From: Stachybotrys elegans
Lineage: Eukaryota; Ascomycota; Sordariomycetes; Hypocreales; Stachybotryaceae
Direction: 5' to 3'
Length of the DNA: 64,000 bases
NCBI GenBank assembly: GCA_020746835.1
Contig: JAGPNK010000020.1
Coordinates: 124,001-188,000 of the forward strand
Positions 1 to 10,056 of this stretch are shown here, piece by piece. The translations under genes were made by a program, and so were the position numbers. A model generated the notes under the pieces. That model was not told the DNA's origin, made no database searches, and saw nothing but the letters and a program-made list of their open reading frames with translations. Each line of letters begins with the position of its first letter. The stretch's first letter is position 1.

Positions 1-956
1 ACTGTCAAGTCGCCGACAATCTGCTTCGTTTTCCAGCTGGTACGGTGCCAATTAGGATCTAGCTGACGTCGCACAATGACATCGAAGTTCTTGAGAAGCG
101 CGCTATCAATATTCCAATCATCCATGTCCAGTCCATAGTTGCCCTTCTTGAGCTCGTGTATGCTGACTTCGACGCATTCCAGAATGGCGTTTTGTATGTC
201 CTTCATGCGGTCCGTCATGGGCACCTCGAGCTCGATGACTTCGGCCTTCTTCTTTCCCTCGAGTGCTTGAGCGACAGCGACATGAAACCTGGGCCAAAGA
301 GAGGCCTTCTTGAGAAAGAGGTTACGCATCATGGTGGAGAGGGGGGAAAAGCCTATGGTGAATGGATCTGGGTTATCGGAGAATGCCTTGAGGAATCCGA
401 CCTTGTTCTTTTGCCGGTAGACGCGGAGGATAAAGGACTCGAGCGACGTAGCAACGACCCTGTCCGCATGCAAGACGATGAGACCGGTGATGGTCTGCGG
501 GTCGAGCAGATTGGTGAGGACATCGACAATGAGAATACGAGAGGTGATGCTGAAGATTCCGCCCCCAGCATACATCTTCTCTCTGGCGCCAACGCTCTGG
601 AAGTCGGTGTTGACCACCGTCAACCCGCGTGCTTTGGGCGAAGCACTGATGGCGGCATGTTCGGCCAAGGCCTCGCCGAGCCAGGCGTTCTCGCGGTCCT
701 CTGCGCCGACGATGACAATGAGGTTGTTACCAGCGGCATCATACGAGTGGAGAAGATTGGTGACGAGGCGCATGAGCCCCAGCCCCCGGGCGAGAATCAC
801 GAGTTCATCTTCAGCCCGGAGCTCCTGGAACAAGCTCTGCTGGTATTCCTGGATAATACGTTAGTGGAAGCACGGCTGCCTCACGCAGGGCTAGATCTAG
901 GGCCTTACCAAGGGCAGTGAGAGCTTCACTGGTTGAGGTGCATTGCTTGCCGACAT
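1..956 (-). CDS. XPF/Rad1 structure-specific endonuclease, N-terminal part (gene runs off the left edge)
   Basis: Large subunit of the XPF-ERCC1 (Rad1-Rad10) nuclease, which cuts 5' of lesions in nucleotide excision repair and in some recombination. Exon 1 is 909-956 (16 residues, MSASNAPQPVKLSLPL); a 60-nt intron (849-908, GTAAGG..CAG) follows, and exon 2 runs from 848 to position 1 and beyond. The visible 298 residues hold the start of the helicase-like domain: EYQQSLFQELRAEDELVILA, then GLGLMRLVTNLLHSYDAAG, GGIFSITSRILIVDVL and the HADRVVATSLESFILRVYR block, all typical of XPF. This domain has lost the working Walker motifs in the family. The ERCC4 nuclease core and the tandem HhH region lie outside the window. 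The start was chosen because it is the ATG joined in frame to the conserved LPLEYQQ segment; an ATG at 1065 is in another frame. S. pombe calls the gene rad16; N. crassa mus-38. Confidence 0.93.
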
Positions 957-1515
957 GCGGGAGGTTGCGGCTAGCGAGGGGTGTTGCAGTGTTTACGTGG
1001 AAAGTTGTTGGATTGGATGAAGTCCTCTCCACGACAGCGAGGTCTGGATAGAACGTGAAGCTCATGGACAGAGCCTGGAGCTCTGCCCCACAGCACTTTA
1101 TTCACCCACTGGACCGCCTGCCTGGCCCACTGTTGCGGGGGATTTCCCGCTGAGGCTCGCTACCACCTACAATACAACAATCTCGAATGAAATGAAGTAG
1201 TAATTCAGAAAATACGATAAATGCTAATTATGAGAGTCTTTCTTCGGTGCCTACTAGGTTGCTCTTGGTATCATCTCCTCAGGAGGTCTTTGTAGCCCGG
1301 CAATCATTCGACAGATACCCGCTTAGAGGAGGTAAGCATCTAGATGGAAGAGCCTGCCAGCAGCGACGTATAGACAGCTGTACCCCCTCTCCAAGCAGCC
1401 ATCAAAGACCATAATCAAGTATTCTGCCCAAAGTTTAAGGCGCCTCTTGGTCGAGCTGCATGTGCTGACTTGAAAGTAAGCAAGATCGATCTGCGTTGGC
1501 CAACGAGGGGCACCC

Positions 1516-1523
1516 GACGTCAT
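1516..1523 (+). promoter_or_regulatory. CRE-like site GACGTCAT (upstream copy)
   Basis: The sequence matches seven of eight bases of the ATF/CREB palindrome TGACGTCA. It lies 347 bp before the ATG of the 65-residue gene. Fungal Atf1/Sko1-type bZIP factors bind such sites; binding here is inferred. Confidence 0.4.
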
Positions 1524-1696
1524 TCTACCCGTTGTCTGAGAGGATCAGGCATGTGCATGTGCATTAAGCTGGATAAGATATGGATGGAAACGAGGTGGAG
1601 CTGCCACACAGCGCCATTCTCAAGCCATGGGTGGTCTCGTGAGGTGACTGAGGTGGATGGGTCTGGCATTCCCAAGCGCCACACCAAGCAGCCCAA

Positions 1697-1704
1697 GACG
1701 TCAT
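1697..1704 (+). promoter_or_regulatory. CRE-like site GACGTCAT (downstream copy)
   Basis: Second exact copy of the same octamer, 181 bp after the first and 30 bp before the TATA box. Two identical copies plus TATA suggest a stress-responsive promoter for the gene at 1863. Confidence 0.45.
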
Positions 1705-1733
1705 CCACCACGTAAGGCAGTGCTGTAGGCGCC

Positions 1734-1739
1734 TATAAA
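1734..1739 (+). promoter_or_regulatory. TATA box of the 65-residue gene
   Basis: TATAAA in the context GCCTATAAAGAG, 129 bp before the ATG at 1863. The distance leaves room for a leader of about 100 nt. Confidence 0.5.
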
Positions 1740-1862
1740 GAGTGGCTTGGACGCATACCCAAACATCTTGCATGCGACTCTCAACACAAGCACATCAGAG
1801 ATATATCAATCCTTACTTAGACCAAATATTGTTTTTCGTACACCACGTACACCACATACACC

Positions 1863-2112
1863 ATGGACTTTGGCAACAAGCAGCAGAAGGACGAGGTTGG
1901 TTCTGCATCCACCCCTTCGCCGACATGCCCACTAACTCAGTACGCAGGGCGAGAAGGTGTTCAAGATCCAGCCCATCGAGGCCGAGACGGAGAAGGCCAG
2001 CAAGCTCAATCCTTTCTCTTCCAAGGGCCCGGCCGTGCAGCAGGACATGCCCCAGCAGGAGGGAACCAAGGCGGAGCGTCTTGCCAAGAAGGAGGCCATG
2101 AACAGCAAGTAA
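1863..2112 (+). CDS. Small hydrophilic hypothetical protein (65 aa)
   Basis: I do not recognise this gene. Exon 1 is 1863-1895 (MDFGNKQQKDE), the intron is 1896-1947 (52 nt, GTTGGT donor, branch site CTAAC, acceptor CAG) and exon 2 is 1948-2112, ending at TAA. The product is rich in K, E and Q with no hydrophobic segment, signal peptide or cysteine, so it is probably soluble and largely disordered. Exon 2 opens with GEKVFKIQPIEAETEKASKL and closes with KAERLAKKEAMNSK. The gene call rests on a clean phase-0 splice with a branch site, a Met start just after an A-rich leader, and a TATA box with two CRE-like sites upstream. Small inducible proteins of this type are common in fungi, but the function is unknown. 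Confidence 0.7.
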
Positions 2113-2882
2113 ACGGCCAGTTCGGAACGCATCACGATTGTACGACTACAAGATAAATAATTGAAGACCATGACCTTGAGTTATGATTATTTAATAAAGA
2201 CGCTTGAATAAATGTATGCACGTCCGCTACGATCCCATCCTCAACATGGAGGTCGAGTTTGAACATGTCAGTGACTGAGGGGTACGGTTGCCAGGGACCG
2301 CTAATAAGACAAACGCATTGGTCATTCTGAAGCATCACAAGTTTGTCTGTGCCACTTGCGAAAAATAGGTGAATACCCCGTTGGAGTGAAATGCTGTAGC
2401 CTAAGAAGACGCGTGTGAGATGACGACAATCAATGTATCAGGATACAAAAGAACGAGGTGTGGCTGTGTCCCACCCGTGGCTGGTGGGTGGAGGATTCGA
2501 CCAGGACTCTGGCTCGCCGTTACTTCCTCCCGATGCTCACCTCATTCACCTCTCTTTCACCCACGGCGCCCTCCCCCCCATCTCCATTGTCGCGGAATCT
2601 GTGCACGCTCACCGACGAACGGCTCCTGCAGCCATCCCTTGTACAAAGGCGAGCCGAAGCTCCGCATCGGGTTGCAAGTTCGATAGCGCCCTACTTTATC
2701 TACTAAGAACCACCCCGCTGTCTCGTGCTGCCTGGCCGTACACCGAAGGAACGTCCGCCTCAAGGGGGAGAATTCCTCACGCCCACGACGCAGAAATTCG
2801 AGCGACCGCCACTGCCCAAACCTGACGGCGCTCTTCACTCTTTCTCGCACTCCCGCAGCCTTTGGCCCCCCGATCCGCCGCA
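2113..2882. other. Intergenic region upstream of WASP
   Basis: Holds the 3' flank of the 65-residue gene and the WASP promoter and leader. Overlapping frames in 2420-2960 (both strands) are GC-rich shadows with no conserved content. No gene is supported. Confidence 0.6.
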
Positions 2883-4840
2883 ATGCCTTCGGTTCTCAAC
2901 GACGACGACAAGGACACCGTCAAGCGGTTTGTGCCTAAGCAGACCAACAAGATCCAGGCCGTAGCCGTCGCCAGGCTCTACGTTGCCTACCCCAATCGCT
3001 CAAAATGGACCTACACCGGCCTGCAAGGTGCCATCGTCCTGGCTAACGACCTGGTCGGCAACACGTACTGGCTCAAGATGGTGGACATTTCGGTATAACC
3101 CCCTCATGATGCTCGACCGACAACCCAAGCTAACCGGAACCCCTCCTCAGCCCTCCAACCGCGGTGTCATCTGGGACCAGGAGATCTTCGACACCTGGAT
3201 GTACAACCAGGACCGTACCTTCTTCCATACCTTCGAGATCGAGGAGTGCCTGGCAGGTCTGAGCTTTGTGGACGAGAAGGAGGCCAAGCAGTTCAAGAAG
3301 AAGATGGACGACCGCGAAAAGAACGCAAGCCGAGCTACCAGATCGACTCCCTTTGGTGGCAGCTCCCAGCCTGTACACAAGCACGGTCTCCTCGGCGGAA
3401 TATTCAGTCGAAGTCATTCCTCGCATACGACTCCCCCCGACTCCCCGCTGCCCCCTCCGCCTTCCCACCCGGCGTCCATGTCCACCATCAGTCTCAGCGG
3501 GAAGCCGCCCTCCGAGTTTGCCTTGCTGGATGCCTTTGACCCTCTGTGGCGCGAGCACTTTGGTCAGGATTTGGCCGACAAGGGGCTCAACGACGATTTC
3601 ATCAAGGAGAACCAGGAATTTATTGTGGATTTCTTGCGAGAGGAGCAGGGGAAGATGCAACAGCAGGCCGTGGCTCCTCCAATCGGCCGTTCATCCTCGA
3701 CCAACGGCGGCGATGGAAGAAACGTGAGAGCTCCCCCGCCCCCTCCTCCAGGTGGTAGCCCTACTCCTCCGCCCCCGAGGAGAGGCGGACCGCCGCCTCC
3801 TCCGGCGCCAAGACGATCTGGCAAGGTGGACGGCGCTGGCGACCACAGCCCCCCGCAGTCCGAGTCGCCATCGCAGCCCCCTCGGCCAAAGTTCAATGCT
3901 CCTCCGCCCTTGGCCGATGCTGGCAAGTTCGCCCACCAGGAGAGGGAGAGATCCAGGCCTGTGCCAGCTGCGCCAGCGGCCAGCTCAGGACCACCACCGC
4001 CTCCTCGGCCAGCCAAGACGCCTATCGAGAACGACCAGCACGCGCACAGGGTGCCGCCTCCTTTCACGGGCCAGCGAGTCCAGGCTCCTCCACCAACACC
4101 GAGCCGCGGTTCTGTTCCTCCGCCCCCTCCCCCTCGGGCCCCCGATGCCCATCCTGCAGCACCTCCACCTCTACCACCCAAGGTCCCGAATACAAGCGCA
4201 CCCCCTTTACCTCCGCCAAGTGCTCGGCCAGTCCCTCCGCCTCCAGCGGCTGGCAACGTTCCTCCACCACCGCCTCGAGCGCCAGTTGCACCACCTCTGC
4301 CCCCTCCGACGAGCGCTGTTCCGCCTCCTCCTCCGCCTCTGCCTCCCACCAGCAGCGGGCCACCCCCACCCCCGCTGCCGCCGCCTTCCAGTGGCGCGCC
4401 TCCTCCACCTCCCCCTCCCCCAATGCCTCCTATGGGCTCTGGACCGCCCCCTCCTCCGCCTATGCCCAGCAGAGACTCGGGATACTCATCCGGCATCCCT
4501 GCGCCTGCCTTGCCAAACGCTGACTCTGGACGAGCTGCTATGCTTGGCGATATCCAGAAAGCCGGCGGAATCGGAGCGCTCAAGAAGGTCGACAGAAGCC
4601 AGATCAGAGACCGAAGCGGTGCCATGGTTCCGGGTGGCGCGGACTCTGGCTCTGGCGGAGCGGCTCCTGGCGCTCCTGCTGGGGGAGGTGGTGGTGGTGG
4701 AATGGCGGACGCACTGGCAGCCGCTCTTCAGAAGAGAAAAGAGAAAGTCAGCAGAAGTGGTATGTGCCAGCTTGCTTCGATTATGTTTGTTCAATGCTGA
4801 CCCAGAAGTAGATGACGAGAGTGACAATGATGATTGGTAA
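2883..4840 (+). CDS. WASP/Las17 family actin nucleation-promoting factor
   Basis: Activates the Arp2/3 complex to build branched actin at endocytic patches. Three exons: 2883-3092, 3151-4759 and 4806-4840 (introns 58 and 46 nt), giving 617 residues. The N-terminus is a WH1/EVH1 domain (about residues 18-128; ARLYVAYPNRSKWTYTGLQG, then IWDQEIFDTWMYNQDRTFF), which in the family binds verprolin/WIP. A segment near ISLSGKPPSEFALLDAFDPL occupies the place of the GTPase-binding region, without a clear CRIB motif. A very long proline-rich tract with PPPPPP runs binds SH3 proteins and profilin in relatives. The C-terminus has a WH2-like stretch (GRAAMLGDIQKAGGIGALKK), a connector (MADALAAALQKRKEKVSRS) and an acidic tail ending DDESDNDDW. 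The last 11 codons come from a tiny third exon; that splice is needed to reach the family's terminal tryptophan. Long frames antisense to the proline tract are composition artefacts. Confidence 0.95.
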
Positions 4841-5486
4841 AGGAGCTCAGCTCCACGATGCCAAGGAGCGACGGCATACAAAAGTTAACCCTTACGTTCT
4901 TGGCCAGCAGACGCTGGAAACATGTTTAGGTGCGGGACGAAGCATGACATTGTGTGGGTTTCTTCAGACGGCATGGCATTTATTTACGCCTGGCGTGGGA
5001 TTCTCACCATGGAGTTGAGGCGCGGTTTTGAATACTCCTTGTTTGGCCAGGCTTAACAAGCCACAGTTGCGAGTATATAACCAGCAAAAGCAAATGAAAA
5101 TACTTGGAGTACCTTAATCTGTGTCATCAAGCAAGCAACAGGCATGTTTAGTCTATCAAAGCCAGGCTCCAAATGGATGCCGCGAACACGACAGAAAAGA
5201 ATGATTCATATTGACAAGTACCAAAAGCTGAGAATAGAGTGCCACCAACGTAATGACGAGCCGTGACGTCTCTCCCATCACGACCGTCGGAAACTCGATC
5301 TCATCTACTGTCGTGGGACTCGCAGAGCGGCATGGTGCTCTGTGAGTTTGAGAGAGAAGACAGCAACCAAGGGCGCTACCAGAGATCAACCCGCATGCGA
5401 GAGGGAAAAGTGGTGGCGCGCCTCGTGAGGAGAAGAGGCTGGCGGCCAAGGAAGCCAAAAACAACACGATACCGGGAGGAAAGAAT
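4841..5486. other. Convergent 3' region between WASP and eIF1A
   Basis: Both flanking genes end here, so it should hold two 3' UTRs. No conserved frame or structured element is visible. Confidence 0.6.
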
Positions 5487-6199
5487 CTAAATGTCGTCGA
5501 TGTCGACCTCCTTCTTGCCGCTGTTGGGGTTGGCCTCGTCCTCGGACTCATCGTCCGAATCGGCGTCGCCGAACTCAAAGTAGGCCTCGCCGTCCTCGCC
5601 CTGGCCAAAGGTGTCGCCCTCGTTGATCTTTGCGTGCTCGGGGAGCTCGCCGTACGACTTGAGGGTACGGGCCTCGTCGGCGGTGTACTTGAGGATGACG
5701 TCGCCCTTGCCGTCCTGGAAGTCTCGCAGGGAGAGGAGGATGATGTCGCCCTGGTTGATCCAGACCTTCTTGCGCATCTTGCCGCGAATCTACAAGACGG
5801 GGGGCAGTCAGCGTCTGTGTTCTCTGGGGGCGAGGGGGGATTTTGCGATGGGGGGGCAAAAAAACTCACGTTGGCGAGACGCTTGCTGCCGTCGAAGCAG
5901 AGGGCCTCAAGACGTCCGTTACCCAGCATCTTGATCACCTGGGCGTACTCCTGACCGTCCTCCTTGAAGGTGAGTTCACGGCGCTGGTCGTCATTCTCCT
6001 TGGTACCTCGTCTGCGGTTCTTGCCTCCCTGGAACAGACGTGTCAGCAGGGGTTGTTGCAAAGGGAAAGAGATAGAAAAGAAAACCAAAACCAAGACGTG
6101 AATGACGGCGACGAAAGAAGCAAAGGGAGGGAAAGTGGGGGCGGGGTTATGAGGGGAGGCAAGGAGGAAAGGACGTACTTTTCCCTTGTTCTTAGGCAT
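5487..6199 (-). CDS. TIF11: Translation initiation factor eIF1A
   Basis: Binds the small ribosomal subunit, promotes scanning and start-codon selection, and hands over to eIF5B at subunit joining. Exons on the minus strand: 6179-6199 (MPKNKGK), 5870-6028 and 5487-5789; introns of 150 and 80 nt. The product has 160 residues, close to the yeast length. The basic N-terminal tail [19 protein letters not shown], the OB-fold ([36 protein letters not shown]) and the acidic C-terminal tail ending in DIDDI are all present; the last five residues are the eIF5B contact in the family. The short first exon of seven codons is supported because it restores the universal [15 protein letters not shown] start. 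Confidence 0.97.
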
Positions 6200-7146
6200 G
6201 TTGGCGTATGCGCGCTGGGCGTCCTGGGAGCGTGCGGATGTTGGGGAGTTGGGAGTTTGTTATTGCTTCTCTCCGTGAAGGGATTTTTGGAGAGGGAAAG
6301 GTTGGTGCAGATGATGGAGGTGGTGGTGGTGTAAGATCGACGTCGGGTTTGGATTTCCGGGTGGTGCGAACTGGCTGGACTGGGCCTTGGAACGCGCGCG
6401 CCGCCTGCTGGTGGAGAAATAAATAAATAGGTAGGTGGGCAGCCGAAGGGTCAAATGGCGAAGTCAATGCGGCCTGACTGTTTACACGCAAACTTTGTTA
6501 CTTATTTATTACTGTACTGCATTTTATTTTATTTTATATTTTATTTCGCTCTACTAATGTATTGCAGTGACTCTTTTTCTTCTTTCTTTGTAAAGGCTAA
6601 TTCTCGTGACTCCCACAAGGCATGACGTCCTCTTAGATGAGTCAACGCCAGCAACTTACAGGACGGGAGTCAACGGTGCCAGTGGAGCTACGCTCAGCCA
6701 CTCTTGGACGCTGTGCCACCCGGGTGAAAGTAATGATCGTTTGCAGCTGGAATGTGGTGGAAGTTCATGTGGCCTCATGCAAGGAACGGTACTGTACTAA
6801 ATTGTTCCGGGCCTTTCTTCCCGTCACACAAGGCAGGCAAGTATCCCAGATTATTCTGGCTTGTGTTGTCGTCAATGCGCCTCTTGTTGGTGTTCATATA
6901 AGTACGTAATGTGTATTTAATAATTATGAATTTGTGCATCATGTGCGTTTTCCGTTGCCCATCCTTGCCTTACTCAACCAAAACACGCTAGACTATGTAT
7001 GGACATCTTGAATCCCTGGGTCACGATATCGATAACAAAGTTTCGAACCTCAAGCTCGACTGTCGACCGGCGCAAGGAGCTTGAACGCGAGCTCGCCCTG
7101 AGCTGTGTTGAAACATGCGCAATACGACCTCAAATTCCTGCAAACC
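6200..7146. other. Divergent region between eIF1A and the mitochondrial orphan
   Basis: Includes an AT-rich stretch (about 6490-6560) and a TGAGTCA site listed separately. Frames of 60-100 codons here overlap on both strands and show no family signal. No gene is supported. Confidence 0.55.
6638..6644. promoter_or_regulatory. AP-1/GCN4-type site TGAGTCA
   Basis: Exact match to the palindromic Gcn4/Cpc1 (bZIP) consensus. It lies 439 bp upstream of eIF1A and about 500 bp upstream of the gene at 7147; a TGACGTCC CRE-like sequence sits 15 bp before it. A single 7-bp match can occur by chance. Confidence 0.3.
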
Positions 7147-8232
7147 ATGGCGATAGCAGCAGCAGCTTCAGCGCGCCCCCTGTGGCGTTTCGGGCTCTGC
7201 TCATCGCTGACCTCCGTCCTTGCTCGTTCTGCATCGACAGCATCCTCCGCCAGCCCTCCCGTGAAGCAGTCCCGCGGCAGATCCGACGGCGAGCGCAAGG
7301 CCCCAAAGGCCAACCGATGGATACCGACGGCGGCCGCCTCCTTTTACGACCGAAACGGCTGCATAAGCCTGAGGACAGAGGCAAAGCGCTGGTTCATCGA
7401 AAACAATATCGGGTTCGACCATGCGACGGCTTCCAGGTTTGGAACCCATGGCGAGCTAGCTCGGGCTCTCAAGGCGGTGGCCTGTTCAGTGGCATTCACT
7501 CCCCACCACCTGGTTAGCAGCTATCATCTCCCGTACTTTGATCCATCGGGTGACCCTCAGGTCTTTTCCATAATGGACATGTACGAGCGCAAGAACCTGG
7601 AGGAGCCGCTCTGGGTACACATACAGGCCGGTGGCCCCGACAGCACCGCCGTGGTGCGCAGCACAGTCACCGGGCGCCTGAGGTATCATACCTTGAGTGC
7701 TCTCAGCAGGCTGGGATACTCTGCCATCGGCGAGTGGCACGGTCCCAACGGCGAATACAAGGAGATATGGGGTACACTCGTGGTATCATGCACTAATCCG
7801 GTAACGGCCGCCAACAAGTCTGTCGAGAGGCTTGGAACGCTTATCGCGGAAGCCTTGGTCGCCCAATACAGCAAGACGGTGCAGCTCAAAGATGCCACAA
7901 TCTCGGTGGGCGGCCGGAAAGTCAAAGTACGCACCGTGGCTAGGGAACAGCGGGCTCGCGCGGGCTTGGCCAAAACAGGAGGCGAAGCCCAGCAGGGCGG
8001 ATACCGAGCAGAAAATCAGACGGATGATGTCTCTAAAACAAAGCATGGAGCTCGGGTGGACGGCAGGGCAAGCCGCCGGGGTGGCAGGAGGGGCGAGAAT
8101 ACGGATGGCGGCGGCGTACAGACGGAAGACGCATTTAATACAATGAAGAGATCCCGGGTGGACGATAGGCCAATCCGCCGGGGTGTCAAGAAGGGCAGGG
8201 CTCTGGACAGCGGCGAGGTCGGGAGTTGGTAG
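7147..8232 (+). CDS. Hypothetical protein with mitochondrial presequence and duplicated basic tail (361 aa)
   Basis: I do not recognise the family. The start at 7147 is the first ATG in frame; the frame is open back to 7105 but without an ATG. The first 34 residues (MAIAAAASARPLWRFGLCSS, then LTSVLARSASTASS) are rich in A, S and R and lack acids, as in a mitochondrial targeting peptide. A globular part of about 220 residues follows (WIPTAAASFYDRNGCISLRT, WVHIQAGGPDSTAVVRSTVT, IWGTLVVSCTNPVTAANKSV). The last 80 residues are very basic and carry a 34-residue tandem repeat: RVDGRASRRGGRRG and RVDDRPIRRGVKKG, with the DNA also similar (see the repeat entry). Such a basic tail could bind nucleic acid, but that is a guess. 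Single exon. Confidence 0.7.
   Translation: MAIAAAASARPLWRFGLCSSLTSVLARSASTASSASPPVKQSRGRSDGERKAPKANRWIPTAAASFYDRNGCISLRTEAKRWFIENNIGFDHATASRFGTHGELARALKAVACSVAFTPHHLVSSYHLPYFDPSGDPQVFSIMDMYERKNLEEPLWVHIQAGGPDSTAVVRSTVTGRLRYHTLSALSRLGYSAIGEWHGPNGEYKEIWGTLVVSCTNPVTAANKSVERLGTLIAEALVAQYSKTVQLKDATISVGGRKVKVRTVAREQRARAGLAKTGGEAQQGGYRAENQTDDVSKTKHGARVDGRASRRGGRRGENTDGGGVQTEDAFNTMKRSRVDDRPIRRGVKKGRALDSGEVGSW
8053..8196 (+). repeat. In-frame 102-bp tandem duplication inside the orphan gene
   Basis: Positions 8053-8094 and 8155-8196 agree at 35 of 42 bases, spaced exactly 102 bp (34 codons) apart, including an unbroken CCGCCGGGGT core. Outside these blocks the two units are less alike. Confidence 0.75.
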
Positions 8233-8984
8233 CTTGATGCGTCGTTTGGCGTTTGGCGAGTGAACCAGTATCCGCGATCCTCAATGGCTTGATTATAAAG
8301 CACTCAAGCCTGGGCACTTGTATAATACTGTATCCATATAGACTGTACATTAGATTAACGATGATTCATTTGCAAATAGAACTTGGGCATGCCCTGGTTT
8401 CCAACCTCAACATCTATTCTCGGATATGAACGCTCGGGCATATGCGCCTTTCCCCGAAGCATGCCAGCGAGGAGGGCGTTTGTTACCCTTGCCTGCCAGA
8501 GTTAATTAATTGGATATTGTAGCCAAGCTATGACCGCTTCACGACGTTTGTCAAAGGGCTTTTAGTGCATGCTTCTCTCTTTAGTTGGACCATGCAGATG
8601 CCGAGAGCTACGACCAGCAGTTGCTTCTCTTTCACACGTGCCATTGGATGTTCTTTTTCTTTGTTCACGACCTCGGCACCTCAGGTTATGTATGTCCTTT
8701 CCTAGTATCAGACTCGATATGTATATTAGGAATGTCAGTAATTATAGCATCTACGTCGACACTTCAAGCGACTTGCCTCTCAATAGTTTCGATGCTCTTG
8801 CGACAGTTCATTAACTGTCCGTGTTAGCACACTTGTCCATATTCACTGTTACATCTACTTGTTTGTCTCTTGTCGTATCTGCTTCCCGCCCTTGGCGCTG
8901 AGCATCCTTGCTCTCCTTCCCGTGGCCCCTGGCAAGAGGTATCTCTTCCGCATAGGCATTGCTTCTTCAAACGGGTGCTGCAAA
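8233..8984. other. Intergenic region before the nuclease-like orphan
   Basis: Mostly 3' flank and promoter, moderately AT-rich. Two overlapping 80-codon frames at 8569-8827 look like nothing known. No gene is supported. Confidence 0.55.
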
Positions 8985-10056
8985 ATGGCATCGGATACAA
9001 GTAGGCTTCAGGCCCACGATGATTTGGTCCGGCTGCTCGAAGACACTCAGAATACGACCCTCGAGGAAATCACCGACTTCAAGATAGACCAAGAGACGTA
9101 CCTTGCCATTGCCGACAGACTCGACTGCTTCCTGAGGCAATACGACTACGACCCAGGGCGTGAGGCATTGACCATTCGAATGGCCACGCCCCTTCACGAG
9201 GGCGTCAAAGTGGGCATTGTGGAGTGTCTCAACGAGCAGCTCAAGAGCCTTGCCAGCAGGCCAGGCAAGACGGGAGAATACGCATCCAGGATTAGACACG
9301 GAGGTTCCAGTCGAATACTACTGTGCGGGAGTCTCCCGCAAAACACGAGACTGGGCACAATGCTAAGCAGTGTGGTGCGGCATCCACCAGATGCCCAGTT
9401 TCACCACCGAGACGCCCGCTATCCCGGGGTAGTCATCGAGGTATCTTACTCACAGAATGGGAAGTACTTGAAGAGGCTAGCCAAGGATTACATCCTCCGC
9501 TCAAAGGGAAACGTCAAGGTTGTGATTGGCGTGGACGTTGGATATCGACACCCAGAGGCAACAGTGTCATGCTGGCGGGCACAGCTCAAGAGGGTGGGCA
9601 ACTCCAGGATTCTGAAAGTCCATGAAGAAATTGTGAAGAAGGTGCGTTGCCAGTAACATACTCGTGGAAAATGGCTAACCATGGTTATAACAGCCGTTTC
9701 GATCTTCAAAAGGTGTAGCAGTTAACCAGAGAGGGAGGATAGTCCTCAAGCTTTCGGACTTTTCCACGGATGCGATACCTTGTGACGATGAGCCTGCGAT
9801 CCTAGAGATCCCGTTCAGGCAATTGCTCAAGGTTCTAAAAATGGCAGAAGCAATGCAGCAGAAGCAAGAAGGCCCGAATTTGGGCATTGCAGTGACAGAC
9901 GTCGAGGCCTGCTGGTCTTCCTCCTCCGATTCGGAAGACGAGCTCTCCCCGGACGACGAGGATAAGTTTCTGAAACTGGAAGCGCACGCCGAGAAGAAAG
10001 TGGATAAGCTGGACGAGGACTTTGAGTTGAATGAGGAGGCCGCTGATTCGGAGTGA
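8985..10056 (+). CDS. PD-(D/E)XK nuclease-like fungal orphan (339 aa)
   Basis: Exons 8985-9641 and 9694-10056; the 52-nt intron has a GTGCGT donor, a CTAAC branch site and a CAG acceptor. Residues from about 150 show the layout of a restriction-nuclease fold: PDAQFHH, then YPGVVIEVSYSQ, then LKRLAKDYILRS and VKVVIGVDVGY. This matches the P-D ... (D/E)-x-K scheme, with the lysine of the last motif replaced by serine (E-V-S). The C-terminal 45 residues are acidic (SSSSDSEDELSPDDEDKFLK). Proteins of this kind are, from general knowledge, scattered in filamentous fungi, often in variable copy number and without known function. Catalysis is uncertain because of the missing lysine. The frame is open upstream to 8859, but the ATG at 8985 fits the start of the alignable protein better. 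Confidence 0.75.

Larger units (their letters stand above)
957..1862. other. Intergenic region between XPF/Rad1 and the 65-residue gene
   Basis: Divergent promoter region. The XPF side has no obvious motif. The right side holds two identical GACGTCAT sites and a TATA box, listed separately. Open frames of 60-80 codons here overlap one another on both strands and look like nothing known; no gene is supported. Confidence 0.6.

Noticed and set aside
156..920. 254-codon plus-strand open frame at the left edge
   Set aside because: It is antisense to the XPF/Rad1 coding sequence, which has clear family conservation on the minus strand.
3564..4625. 353-codon glycine-rich minus-strand frame
   Set aside because: It is the mirror of the proline-rich tract of WASP (CCN codons read as NGG); composition alone explains it.
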